DNA of 35,000 nt from Chromera velia (GCA_018398765.1 JAHBMJ010004979.1:1-35000), one strand, 5' to 3'; positions 20,746 to 31,482 are shown, counted from the first letter of the stretch. Translations and numbers: made by a program. Notes: generated from the sequence alone by a model not told the origin.

Positions 20746-21948
20746 CATGCATGCATTAATACACGGACAGACAGGCAGACACATGTACTTGGTGCATCGC
20801 TGTCACAGTTCAACCTGCAATGTTGCCCAGAAGAACGATGGTGAACGGTGTGATTCTAGCACACAGAGCCCACACTCCCCGCAAGCTCTCTCTCTGTTCT
20901 CATATTGTATTTTGTCCAAACTTCCCACACACTCCCAGAGAGATGGCTCCACAACTGTTTATGGTACGCACATATCAGGAGTATTGAATTGACACATACG
21001 AACAGGCACGCGCATTTTCTCGCCATCAGACAAAAGTTTCCTGATAGAGAGGGTCGGATGGAAACAGAGCTAGTCAAAATGAAAGAAAGAGAAACAGGCA
21101 CAGAGCACAGGACAGAAGACAGGCTGAATTGTCAGACGGTGGCGTCGTCAATCTGCATGTATGCTCAAAAAGAAAAGACGTTCAGACACACCTGCACATG
21201 GACGCCCGACTTTCAAGTTACATGCAACGGTATACCGATCTGTACGCTATACACCGACACATCCACTAGAGAATCGAACACAGAGAGACACGGAAACGGT
21301 TGGACAAAGAAAAAGACCTCTGATTCGCCAAACCCTCTTTTTGGTGTCTCTTCGTCAACCTTATCTTTTCACGCTCCGAGTACGCAGCTGCATCGCTAGG
21401 CTCGGTTTCGAAAGGCAGAAATGCACAGGGGGTATGCAATGATCGGAGTATATGATCAAGGTGTAAGGATGCCGAGTAACAAAGCGCATCTTCAGAAAGC
21501 AGGAAAGAAGCACGCATGATGTATGTATGAAATGTATGGAAGGTCAGACATGCATGCACGTTTCAGTTCAAATAACGCATGCATGCATGCATGCACAGTG
21601 GATTTCAATGGCCCCGGAAAGTTTGCTGCAAACACGATCAGGAATGTTTAGCTTCATTTTCGCTGATCCGGGCCACTCTCAAGGCGTAAATCTGCAATTT
21701 TTGACGGGCAACTTCGAAATTTTTGACTGACCGTTAAAAAATGCTTGACTGTATATATATATATATATATTATGAGGGGATATATGATTAATGCATGAAG
21801 TTGAATGACTTCGCACACGTGCATTGCAGCTTTGGAGAGATGGGCACTGCATGTCACAGCTTTCAATGCAGCAGACAGGTAAAGGATTTGTCTCTTCCAC
21901 CGTACAGTGGTCGACCGAGTAAGAGACTTTCTGTCTTAGTCAATTAGT
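20746..21948. other. Upstream flank of the EGF-lectin gene, no confident gene
   Basis: A plus-strand frame (20905-21399) is open for 165 codons but has no recognisable motif, no domain and no splice support. Simple repeats include a GCATGCATGCATGCATGC run at 21579-21596 and (TA)n at 21751-21770. Confidence 0.4.
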
Positions 21949-21956
21949 TATAAATA
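21949..21956 (+). promoter_or_regulatory. TATA box of the EGF-lectin gene
   Basis: TATAAATA lies 34 bp before the ATG at 21991. A normal TATA-to-start distance of about 30 bp would leave a 5' leader of only a few to about fifteen bases. The promoter role is inferred from position and match. Confidence 0.5.
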
Positions 21957-21990
21957 TAGACCGTACGTCACTCTCAGATCAGAATTTGCA

Positions 21991-24130
21991 ATGAAGTTCC
22001 TTGCTGCTGCACTGGCATGCGTCGCCACCTCAGCTTACGCGGCTGTTGACTTCGGTTGGTTCAAAATGCTGCCCCCAGAAGCTACGTTGCGCCTTTAGTT
22101 CTTCTCTTTCGCTCCGGTCTTTCCAGACTGCGTTGCAACATGGTCACACATTCTTCTTCCTCCCTCTCTCATTCATGTCTTCTCCGATAGATGTGTTGCA
22201 TAGATGCATGTTGCATGCAGGAAAGCTCGCCGAGAACCTGAAATTCCCTCTCAACTTCGATATTAATGGCAAGAAACAGGACACAAAGACCAAAGGCTAC
22301 GACTACAATGGCTGCGAGGACGACCCCTGTCGGAATGGTCAGTCTGGCTTGCTCTCTTTCTTCATTCCTCTGAGGCCATGCATTCTGTTGGCTTTTTCGC
22401 ATGCAGGCTTTTTCGCATGCAGACTTGAGCTCATTAATCCATAGGCCCTGCAACAAATGCAACTAACATGCGAAGTCGATGTAAGACCAGTATATGTATG
22501 TTTGATCGTGACTCGTTTGTGAGTCTGAATTCTTTCAATGTCAGCCAAAGTCAGAAATAGAAGGACTTTATATATATATATATATATATAGCTGAGCGTG
22601 TTCCATGCATCCATGCATGAAAGCGCTCCTTCTTGATGCGATCGAGTGATCGTCCGACTTGATCCCACCCCCTCTGCTGCAGGCGGCCTCTGTGTCGACG
22701 CTGGCGAGCGATGGTCCGACTACTACTGCTCTTGCCCCTTCCCTTGGTACGGGCAGTTCTGTGAGCTCACCGTTTTGAGGGACATGTGCGACCCCAACCC
22801 CTGCCGGAACGACGGTGTGTGCGAGAACGGTGCTTTGAGTGCCATCTGCTCTTGCCCCTTCCCCTTCTACGGCACGGAATGTGAGCTCGAAGAAAACTTT
22901 CCGGATTTTTGCGACCCCAACCCCTGCCAGAACGACGGTGTGTGCGAGAACGGTGCTTTGAGTGCCATCTGCTCGTGCCCCTTCCCCTTCTACGGCACGG
23001 AATGTGAGCTCGAAGAAAACTTTCCGGATTTTTGCGACCCCAACCCCTGCCAGAACGACGGTGTGTGCGAGAACGGTGCTTTGAGTGCCATCTGCTCGTG
23101 CCCCTTCCCCTTCTACGGCACGGAATGTGAGCTCGAAGAAAACTTTCCGGATTTTTGCGATCCCAACCCCTGCCAGAACGGCGGTGTGTGCGAGAACGGT
23201 GCTTTGAGTGCCATCTGCTCGTGCCCCTTCCCCCTCTACGGCACGGAATGTGAGCTCGAAGAACTGCCTCCAACTCCTCCTAACTGTCCCGCCGGTATGG
23301 TCCGTGCTCCCCAGTCTGACAACGACATTGCCCTCGGCCAGGTCCGGTGTTTGGGCTATGACAACCAATTCGCCCTTCGAACCCAAGCACGGGCATCCTG
23401 CAGGCGCGCCTTTGGAAATGACGCTGAATTGCTTGTGGTGGACTCCGTGGACATTTGGCACATCGCCGGTAACAGGATCTTGCAATTGCAAGCCGGCGCC
23501 GGAGGAGGTAACAGAGGTGCCCGCGCTCGCACTGCGGGAATCCAGATAGCGGCAGTGGAAGGCTTCGAAAACGCCGGGTGGGAGAGCAGCCGGTACTGGG
23601 GCTATGACCTGGACGGCGACCTCACTCCGGATTTCGGTTACGAGTGGCACACGGTCAGTTCATAGAGTAGAGTATCATGCATGGTCCTCTTTTTCTCTGC
23701 AAGCCGTCGTGTCTTTTTTCTCTGTCGCTCAGACAGGAAAGTGCGTGATCTGTCTCAAGAACTCCTCTTGTTTTCTTCTCCACCAGAACCCGTTTATGGA
23801 GCTGTTTGAGTGAAGCCTTGGAGTACGTGCAAGTATACGTCCGACCCCGATTGAAAGAAACGTACGGATACTGCACGCATGCACTAGCTGCAGGCTTCCG
23901 GTTATTTCTGGCGCGAGGGCTTTCCTGATGAAGGCGCGACGAGTTTTGACCCCTCGAGACCAAGAGAGGTCATTTTGGACTTCGACCAACTCGAAAGATC
24001 GGGTGTGGATCCTCCCGGCTGGTTCGGCTTCACTGATTTTCTCGTCTCCGGCGCCGGGAACTTTCGAAATCTGTGTCAGGTGGCGTTGCCCTACTTGCCC
24101 TACTTCGCAGAGACACCCGAAGTCGAATAG
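21991..24130 (+). CDS. Secreted protein: signal peptide, five EGF domains, C-type-lectin-like domain
   Basis: Four exons join in phase: 21991-22054, 22221-22337, 22683-23653 and 23894-24130 (TAG), giving 462 residues. Exon 1 encodes MKFLAAALACVATSAYA, a signal peptide with an AYA cleavage site. EGF1 is split by an intron after CRN. EGF2-5 start near residues 96, 137, 178 and 219 and follow C-x4-C-x5-C-x8-C-x-C-x8-C. From about residue 266 a C-type-lectin-like domain follows: NCPAGMV, then SCRRAFGNDAELLVVDS (family 'C...GA.L..I.S'), then WFGFTDFLVSG and NLCQV near the end. The WND and EPN sugar-binding motifs are not evident, so carbohydrate binding is uncertain. Secretion and extracellular adhesion or recognition are inferred. 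Donors are GTTGGT, GTCAGT and GTCAGT. A TATA box lies just upstream. Confidence 0.85.
22564..22591. repeat. (TA)n dinucleotide run in intron 2
   Basis: About 12 TA units lie in the intron between exons 2 and 3 of the EGF-lectin gene, with no coding content. Confidence 0.9.
22787..23278 (+). repeat. Four tandem 123-bp EGF-encoding repeats
   Basis: Units start at 22787, 22910, 23033 and 23156, each exactly 123 bp (41 codons). They differ at only a few bases, for example CGG/CAG after CCCTGC, GAC/GGC in the third codon group, and TTC/CTC in the last unit. The low divergence, including at silent positions, points to recent duplication or gene conversion. Because the unit is a multiple of three, a 360-codon antisense frame (22568-23650) stays open as a by-product. 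Confidence 0.93.
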
Positions 24131-24728
24131 ACTGCATCGATGGCCGATCCTCGTCTGACTCTTGGCTTTCTGTCAAATTGCTGCAAGACCATCCCGAGCG
24201 TCGTCACTCCTTTCGACTTTCTTATCTGCCAGTGTGTCTGACCGGTGTCTTGCTGACTGAATGCCTGTCCCACTGCTGTCCCAAGAAGCGAGAAGAGAGA
24301 AAAGAAGAAGTAGTAGTAGAAGAAGAAGAAGAAGAAGAAGAAAAGAAGTATGCAACTCCGGCTTTCGTCCGCCCGTATGCCTCAAATTCTCCTGACCGAG
24401 TGGCGTTCATCAACTGAACACACATAATTAAACGGTCGATTCGATGTCTTCCATGTCTCCATGCATCCTCTATGCATGTCTGATTGAACTATTGACTCAG
24501 ATCGAGGTAGGCAACAAAATTGACATCCTTTCCTTCATTGGCTTGAATGACATTCCGCGACTCGTGTGTCTGCGAGTGAATATGACAGTTCCGCTGTGCC
24601 GCACTACTTTACAACGTGAAGCATTTTCTCATGTCGACTGGCCGGCATGGCATCTGCACGAAGTCGTCGATCCGTCCGTCTGTTCTTCTCTGCATGTGTG
24701 CTCCCTCCCCGCTCCTCTTCCTCCAACC

Positions 24729-24767
<39 letters not shown>

Positions 24768-24860
24768 CACAGTCTGAGAGAGACATTTACCGATCTCTCG
24801 CGCACCTCGTATGGACAGTGGAGACGAAAAAGAACAGAGGAGCCGGACTGACGCATTTTC
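24131..24860. other. 3' flank, no gene recognised; GAA and CAGA microsatellites
   Basis: A (GTA)n/(GAA)n run lies at 24307-24347 and (CAGA)n at about 24731-24766. Open frames here are short or repeat-derived. Nothing with splice support or motif was found. Confidence 0.45.
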
Positions 24861-25022
24861 GTGCCTCTTTTTTGTCCACACGCATACTCGTGCCCGTTTT
24901 TGTCCGCACGTATATTCGTGCCTTTTTTTTGTCCGCACGTATATTCGTGCCTTTTTTTGTCCGCACGCACAGTACTCATGCCTTTTTCTATCCGCGACTC
25001 CGCGCGCATGTTCGTGCCTTTT
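24861..25022. repeat. Minisatellite, about 28-36 bp unit, about five copies
   Basis: The unit reads roughly GTGCC(T)6-8GTCCGCACGTATATTC. It repeats with one perfect pair near 24900-24955 and more diverged units on both sides. The two reading directions give repetitive Phe/Ala- and Arg/Lys-rich frames that I do not regard as genes. Confidence 0.85.
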
Positions 25023-25997
25023 GTTGTTCGTCAAATGTGGTCCAAGCGGGCGCAGACTGACGTACCAATTGCTAGACCAATTGAAATGTCTGGCTTTATT
25101 TCATGCAGGATCGATCATTCACATGTAATATTCGTTTTCATTCTGTTCAATTGACTTCAATGATTGATCACCGACATAATTCGGCCAACTGAGATTAAAC
25201 GCTGGTCGGGGCTGGTGCTAATGCACGCACATGTCCTAGCACATGTCACATGTGTCTGTTCATGAAAGCGAATTTTTTTTTTGCATAGTATTATTAAACT
25301 TTGCACTAGAGTTTGCAAGTCTTAGACTGTTACTAACTAGGTTACTAAGTCTGTTAGTCAATATATTCCAAGTTAAGCTGCTATACAGCTATTTGACTAT
25401 TTGAACTTGAAAGCTGTTATAAACATTTTATACCAATTTTAATTTATACCTAGTCATGCTAGTAGTCGATGCTAGTCATGCAACTCATTCAAGTCTCATT
25501 AAAATACTTGCCAGTGTTTTTTCAAAAGTCTCAAAGGCCTACAGTAGTTCGACTTTGTGTACTTTAAGCTAGGTTTGAAGTTACCAAAGTTTACTAGAAA
25601 GTTTAAGTTATTACACCGTATTATACTACTTATATCCTGTATTCATTCATTCATTCATTCATTTATTCATTCATTCATTCATTCATTCATTAAGAGTCAT
25701 ATTTTTTTTTAATATTTAGAAAATGAAATTAAGTCCAGACTTAACCAGAGAACCATCTGAAAAGTATAGTGAATAATATAGCTATATAGGCTAAACTAGC
25801 GTAAAAAATTGATAATTGTGATTGTGTTTTATTTTTCAATTTACTATTAAAGTTACTAATATTTGAACGAACATTCGAGATGAGATTTTATGAGACTTTT
25901 TCAAGTTTTACATAACATGTACTGGCACTGCACTCAGAGTCTCACTTTCTCTCAGAAAGTGCAACATTCGATGGCATCACGCTAGTCAAAATTCACA
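25023..25997. other. AT-rich intergenic DNA with an (ATTC)n tract
   Basis: No gene was found. (ATTC)n occupies 25642-25692, the same tetranucleotide as the array at 2.7-3.3 kb in the opposite orientation. Many CTAGT and ACTAG words are scattered through it. Confidence 0.6.
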
Positions 25998-27046
25998 TAG
26001 TGACCATGTTTGATTTGATTATATTTGATTTGATTTGATTTGATTTGATTTAATTTGATTTGATTTGAGCTTCAACCTCAAATATTTGATATTTGAGGTA
26101 AGATTTGAGGTTAACCTCTTAGGGTTCCTCACTGAGTCACTGACTTATTGTCACTCTGATCATTTTTCTTATGACAATAGTTATCAGAACATTTCTGATG
26201 TGTGTTTCAAAAATTTAAAAAAATATATATAAAATTATAACTTATCAGTTCCGTAAAAAAAATTTACCTGTGTGGCAGTGTATATATACTAGTCACTGAG
26301 ATTCACTCTAGTACTAATAGAGACTAAGAACGTAAAATTGATAGATTTGAAATTGCATATGACTTTTTATTGATACGATAAAGTTAGAGCACGTACCAAA
26401 ATTGGGGTAACAATCACTCAGCTTTATGGCACTTCCTTTTTCTCTTCTTCATGATCACTTTCTTCAATGTGAATCGAATCGATCGGTGGTAGGAGCTGCT
26501 AAGAGCTTTTTTTCTAGCTTTTCGGCTTTCCAGGAGTAGGTGCTCCTGGGCTTCTATTCGGTTGCGGAGAGATGACAATGGGGTGAGACAGAGAACCGCG
26601 CACACGTTTGCTATTGCTGTTGGTGTTGGAACCATCCTGTTTCTGGGCAGCTAAGCATCTAGAGTTGGTAAGTTCGGCTACCCTCTGTGCCGCGCCAGGG
26701 CCGACAACAAGCCCCTTGTGTTGGAGGTAAATATAGAGAGGTCGGTAGCTTGAATGAAGTAAAAAGGGGTGAAACGTCAATTTCAGTGCAGCTCAAAACA
26801 TTTTTTTTTTGAGAGCAAACCATCAAGATTCAGGTTTTTTCATTTGAATCAGCATGCGTGACGGATCGGTACTTGCAAAAGTTTTTTCGGGACCTTTATA
26901 TTTGAGGTTGAAAGTCATATTAATCAAATATTTGATCGTATTTGATAAGTCTTTAAACACTAGGTCTTCCCTGACTAGATATTTGATTTGAGCTTAAGCC
27001 CTACCTCAAATCAAATCAAATTAAATCAAATCAAACATGGTCACTA
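25998..27046. mobile_element. hAT-like non-autonomous element, copy 1 (1049 bp)
   Basis: The left end TAGTGACCATGTTTGATTTG recurs in reverse complement at the right end (CAAATCAAACATGGTCACTA). The first bases TAGTG fit the hAT terminal consensus. Flanks AATTCACA (25990-25997) and AATTTATA (27047-27054) agree at 6 of 8 bases, with both differences C-to-T, consistent with an aged 8-bp target-site duplication. Subterminal regions are packed with TTTGA and (TTTGAT)n words. Outer blocks are nearly identical to copy 2, but the core at about 26466-26751 is unrelated to it. No transposase frame was seen. Confidence 0.82.
26514..26754 (-). other. Possible captured coding fragment in the core of copy 1
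   Basis: A minus-strand frame runs through the copy-specific core and stops at 26514. It reads as an ordinary polar protein (HKGLVVGPGAAQRVAEL, then Asn/Ser- and Pro-rich sequence) and is more GC-rich than the surrounding element. It has no start codon inside the core, so a captured exon fragment is possible. No family was recognised. Confidence 0.25.
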
Positions 27047-27106
27047 AATTTATATGCGTGTACAGTCATTTTTAGATACAACTTGTCACCCCGATGATTC
27101 TCTAAG

Positions 27107-28065
27107 TAGTGACCATGTTTAATTTGATTATATTTGATTTGATTTGATTTGATTTGATTTGATTTGAGCTTCAACCTCAAATATTTGATATTTGAGGTAA
27201 GATTTGAGGTTAACCTCTTAGGGTTCCTTACTGAGTCACTGACTTATTGTCACTCTGATCATTTTTCTTATGACAATAGTTATTAGAACATTTCTGATGT
27301 GTGTTTCAAAAATTTAAAAAAATATATTCAATATTATAACTTATGAGTTCCGTAAAAAAAATGTGCCTGTGTGGCAGTGTATATACACTAGTTACTGAGA
27401 CTCACTCTAGTACTAATAAAGATTAAGAACGTAAAAATTATGGTAAAATTGATAGATTTGAAATTGCATATGACTTTTTGTTGATACGATAAAGTTAGAG
27501 CACGTACCAAAATTGAGGTGACAATCACTCAGCTTTATGGCACTTCCTTTTCCTCTTCTTCATGGTCACTTTCTTTTTTTTGCGTACCCGGCTCTAAAAA
27601 CAAATGCCTCCTTCTTCCCGTTCAACCCTGTCAGATTGTGTGACATGTCTTTATGAGGTATAAAATGTTTGCAGACGCTTAAAAAGGGGGCCGTAAAAGA
27701 TGTTCCAGCACCAGAAAAGTCAACACAGCTGTTCAAGAAAACGTTCAGCTGATCGGTTTACCTCTGCATGAAGTAAAAAGGGGTGAAACGTCAATTTCAG
27801 TGCAGCTCAAAACGTTTTTTTTTTGAGAGCAAACCATCAAGATTTAGGTTTTTCTGAAATTTTTCATTTGAATCAGCATGCGTGATGGATCGGTACTTAC
27901 AAAAGTTTTTTCAGGACCTTCATATTTGAGGTTGAAAGTCATATTGATCAAATATTTGATCGTGTTTGATAGGTCTTTAAACACTAGGTCCTCCCTGACT
28001 GGATATTTGATTTGAGCTTAAGCCCTACCTCAAATTAAATCAAATCAAATCAAACATGGTCACTA
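27107..28065. mobile_element. hAT-like non-autonomous element, copy 2 (959 bp), with perfect 8-bp target duplication
   Basis: The termini are the same TAGTGACCATG...CATGGTCACTA as copy 1. The flanks are identical 8-mers, TCTCTAAG at 27099-27106 and 28066-28073, which defines the insertion exactly and fits hAT-superfamily target-site length. The left 460 bp and right 295 bp match copy 1 closely. The core at 27575-27768 differs completely from that of copy 1. It lies only 60 bp from copy 1 in the same orientation. It has no transposase and must rely on one in trans. Confidence 0.9.
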
Positions 28066-28073
28066 TCTCTAAG

Positions 28074-28268
28074 GCAGAGGCCCAATATCAACTTAAAATA
28101 TTACTATACCTTTCTATGTAAACAATTTGAGTGTGTTAGTTTTTTTCTGATTCATAGCTAATCCTAGCAATGCTTACTCCAACCACCAGCGTTGTTGTCA
28201 GGCCCCCTTTCTTCTTCTTGTCTCGAGCCTGCATGCCAGGCCTGGTCCCGAGCCCCGGAGCCCTCTTT
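28074..28268. other. Short spacer, no gene
   Basis: Mixed-composition sequence between two mobile elements. CTGATTCATAGCTA near 28148-28161 recurs at about 34424. Confidence 0.4.
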
Positions 28269-29073
28269 CACGGTTTGCCCTGTTCAGACAGACAAACTAC
28301 TAGGTAAATACTAAAATTGCACTAGCATTTAAATAGAATTTACTAGGGAAATACTAGGCCCGTAACTAGGGTAGTTAGGGCATGTTACACTGTAGGTGCT
28401 TAGTATTTCTAAAATCATACTAGGGCATGCACTATAGCATCAAGATTAGTACAGTTTTAGCACTTCACTGTTTTAACAATAGAAGCAAATTGACTTATAA
28501 TGAAGAGACATGTGGGTATGCATGACCTGAGACATCGATCAGACATCAATCTTGTCATCTTTCCGTCATCCAACCAAATTTTCCGTCAATATTTGCCTAA
28601 ATGGCTGTGAGCTTGTTTCTGCATGACCGCATGATCGACAGTTAATTCGATACTGCATGCACATCGCTGCCGGCCGTTGTCGCATAAGTTCGTCTCTTAC
28701 GCACCCTTGTCGTTCTTTTGTCGATCGTACGTTGTAAAATGTTATAAATGAGAAACGTCCTAAACTTTCCACAAGTTAGCATCGATCTATATATATTTGT
28801 TTAATCAAGCTTATATCACTCTAAACAATCAGTTTAAAACAATTTTATCTTCTACTGTTGTACCATTTACTAGACCATGTATTATCATAGATGTTACTAT
28901 GAGACATACTAAGAAAATTCTGTAGCATCTTTTTTCGTTTGCTAAAATAATGCCTAATATTTTTTTTTATTAAAAAAAAAATCCTAGTATTTCAATAGCA
29001 TTTACCCAGATTGCCCTAGAGTATGCAGGGCATCTATCATAGTAGTTTGTCTGTCCAAACAGGGCAAACCGTG
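28269..29073. mobile_element. Inverted-repeat element, about 805 bp, 32-bp termini
   Basis: CACGGTTTGCCCTGTT at 28269-28284 continues to GACAGACAAACTAC at 28300. The whole 32 bp recurs as its reverse complement at 29042-29073 with two mismatches. The interior is AT-rich, non-coding, and holds repeated AAATACTAGG words. GCCCTC occurs a few bases outside both ends (28260-28265 and 29079-29084) but not in exact contact with the termini, so target duplication is unresolved and the superfamily cannot be named. Confidence 0.72.
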
Positions 29074-29480
29074 TTGACGCCCTCGATCTGCCGCCTGGAA
29101 GGAATGAAGTCGTCCATAGTCCTTAATAGTCTCCTTGAAGCCCAACCACCTGCGACAAATAATGTCCATTTGTGAACTCAGGTTTGGTTTTAATGTGTGA
29201 GTTGTGTACGATTCATGATGTGAAGGACCTTTTGTGCAGTCGAATTTCCACGGCGTCATCGGAACACAATCAAGCCAATTGGAGGAAATTAAATCGAAAA
29301 GAAAGAGCCAGCCAGGGTGCTTACATGAGCATCGCCAAAAAGATCGATCGAGAGATCCCGGCCCGAAGAAAATTTAAAGCTCTCAGCAAACTTCAGTCGC
29401 AAAACAAGTGTGCCAGAGGGTCGATCAGAATTGATTTTTGTTGCTAGAAGGATGCACATTGCAAGAGGGCGTTAAAGAAA
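29074..29480. other. Possible exon remnants next to the inverted-repeat element
   Basis: On the minus strand, TTTGTCGCAG at 29151-29160 could be an acceptor leading into a frame WLGFKETIKDYGRL that runs into the inverted-repeat element. On the plus strand, an alternative Lys/Arg-rich frame ends at 29447. Neither is confirmed. Confidence 0.25.
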
Positions 29481-29775
29481 GGTCGACCGAGCAAAAAAAA
29501 AAAAGAGAAAGAGAAAATGAGTAACGAAACCAGAGACGATGAGACAAAGTTCTCAGAATAATCTCGGAGAGGCAATTCATTTTTTCTGCTTGTCGGTACA
29601 CCTTCTGAAGAAAGACCTTGTCTGTTATGTGGGGCGGGCTTCGACCTCCTTTCTGTTTAATTCTCGTCACCCCGTCCTCGTTCCTGCATGACTCTCCCGA
29701 CAGACCTTCGTCCTCCCTCTCCCCTCCTCCCCCGGTTTTCTCTTCTTCGTACGAGCACCCCCTGCTTCCCTGCAT
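29481..29775 (-). CDS. Possible exon of an unidentified minus-strand gene
   Basis: A minus-strand frame reads as a polar, Gly/Glu-rich segment followed by SPPHITDKVFLQKVYRQAEKM. A GTCTTT site after ACAGACAAG could be a donor but resembles no strong consensus. The region lies between the inverted-repeat element and a (CA)n block. No start, stop or family could be assigned, and the plus strand is also open here. Confidence 0.22.
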
Positions 29776-30043
29776 CTACAGCTTCATCCGTCAAAACACG
29801 CACAGACGCGCACACGACACAACAGACTAGACCAAACCGGACATACCTTCTCCTCAAGGCACAGATCACACACGTACAGACCGATCACCCACACTGCGTG
29901 CCGTGTTTGCATCCGGCATCCGTTTTCTGATCGCAATTGTGCACACGCGCACGCGAAGTGCAACTGTTCCTCACAGGGGACGCACTGATCCGCACACATC
30001 CAGACACACGCGCACGAAAAGAGAAGCAACTTTGGCGACGAAA

Positions 30044-30062
30044 CACACACACATACACACAA

Positions 30063-30101
<39 letters not shown>

Positions 30102-30109
30102 ACACACAC

Positions 30110-30140
<31 letters not shown>

Positions 30141-30152
30141 TACACACACACG
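30044..30152. repeat. (CA)n microsatellite
   Basis: A near-perfect (CA)n tract with a few CCACAC interruptions; it makes spurious Cys/Val frames on the minus strand. Confidence 0.95.
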
Positions 30153-30599
30153 TTCCGAAGAGGAGCCCCTGCGTCCTCAGGAATGGATCCAGTGTCCCAG
30201 CTGTCCTCATGTGCGTGGCCTCGATCACATGTTGAGACAGTCGCCTCTACGCGGTCCGGGGGGGGGGGATCGAAGAACTTAGCCAGTGGCATTCCTCCCA
30301 AAAGAGTCTTCGTAGAAGCCCAACCAGGATTTAAGGTCACCGAGACAGACTTCAAGTGGTCCCCGTAAACCTGCAAGATAGTGTGAGAAACGGGTGTAAG
30401 TTTCTGCAGAGTGTTCAGGCTGTTGAACTTTCTGTTTTTCGCTTCTACTCCTAACCGATAGACAGCACTCGCTTCCTTCCTTCCTTCCTTCCTTCCTTTT
30501 TTTCTCCGTTCCTTCCTGCCTTTCTTCCTTGCTTTCGTTCTTTTTTTCTGCGTAGGGGGGGGAGAGGGGGGAGTAAGTGGACCTCGACGACCGGCAGTG
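30153..30599. other. Exon-like minus-strand segment and (CTTC)n tract
   Basis: A minus-strand acceptor CTTGCAG at about 30372 leads into frames such as VYGDHLKSVSVTLNPG or GDLKSWLGFYEDSFG. The second resembles the WLGF segment near 29150. A (CTTC)n tract lies at 30470-30500. The reading frame is unresolved. Confidence 0.25.
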
Positions 30600-31482
30600 G
30601 ACCTCGGGAAAAATCCGGAACATTAATGCTGCTATGCTGAGGAAGGTCTTCTGCCTAGTTGGACAAACGACCACGTAGAAAGCATACATTCTGAACTGTG
30701 GTTGAGAGCCTGTGCCTGTTCACTACTCAGGAGGACTGTGCAGTAAGAGACTGAAGAGACAGTGGAGTCGGTCGTGGAGCTTGCAAGGTAGGTCAAGAGA
30801 ACAAAGAGGCGGAAAGGTGACATTGTCTGCCTGCTTAGATCATCCAGAAATGTTGAGGGTGTGCATATGATGCGAAAAGGCCTGGCATCCAAAGGACTGA
30901 AGTCAAGTCAGATGCACTTCTAACCACGGGATCGATCTTCAGAACTCTGGGTGAATTGAACAACACGTGAAAAACCATCTTTTTTTTAGGGGAAGAAACG
31001 GCACAGAGGTATGCACCGACCTCAGAGACTTTGCAAGGATCGTTATGATACAGGCAACCAGTTCCCTGCCTTGCTCTCCATTTTGTATAGAAACGGACAG
31101 GTGAGAAACAGACTATCCCAAAAGCTCCAGAAAGGGAAAGACTTCGGGAACTGCTGAAACACCAGCTGTCGGAAAAGAAATCCAACGAGATGCGCGTTCC
31201 AACTGGAATGTGTCATCTCTCCCACAGAAGAACACGAGAAGGTTCAGAATTATAGCCTGTACGTCTTTCAGAACACCAATTCCGATGCAAAAAGAACCTG
31301 ACACTCCGGGACAGTGTCACTGCGCACCTTGCCACGTTTCCATGCAGTTCCATGCAACGAACCAGTGCCGACATGCATGCATGTGCGGACTGACAAAACG
31401 AGTTCTTCCCTTCCGCCGCAAAACTTTGAGAGCTAAAATGTGGACCCAGATTCAATCATCTGGAATTAAAGAATGCGTCTGA
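30600..31482. other. Coding-like but strand-ambiguous region, probable multi-exon gene
   Basis: Several short stretches look coding. Plus-strand candidates are NVEGVHMMRKGLASKG (from about 30850), a segment ending YDTGNQFPALLSILYRNGQ at a strong CAG|GTGAGA donor (31101), and a Cys-containing frame ending at 31482. Minus-strand candidates include a frame ending FPFLELLG at 31113 and another ending at 30835. I could not build a phase-consistent model on either strand, so I report the region without a gene call. Confidence 0.3.

Noticed and set aside
19658-20844. Cys/Val-rich and Thr/His-rich frames
   Set aside because: They are translations of (CA)n and (GA)n tracts.
22568-23650. 360-codon antisense frame opposite the EGF repeats
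   Set aside because: It exists because the 123-bp repeat is a multiple of three and the sense strand is GC-rich at third positions. It mirrors the EGF exon, crosses its intron, and has no domain of its own.
24861-25060. Repetitive Arg/Lys- or Phe/Ala-rich frames
   Set aside because: They derive from the roughly 30-bp minisatellite.
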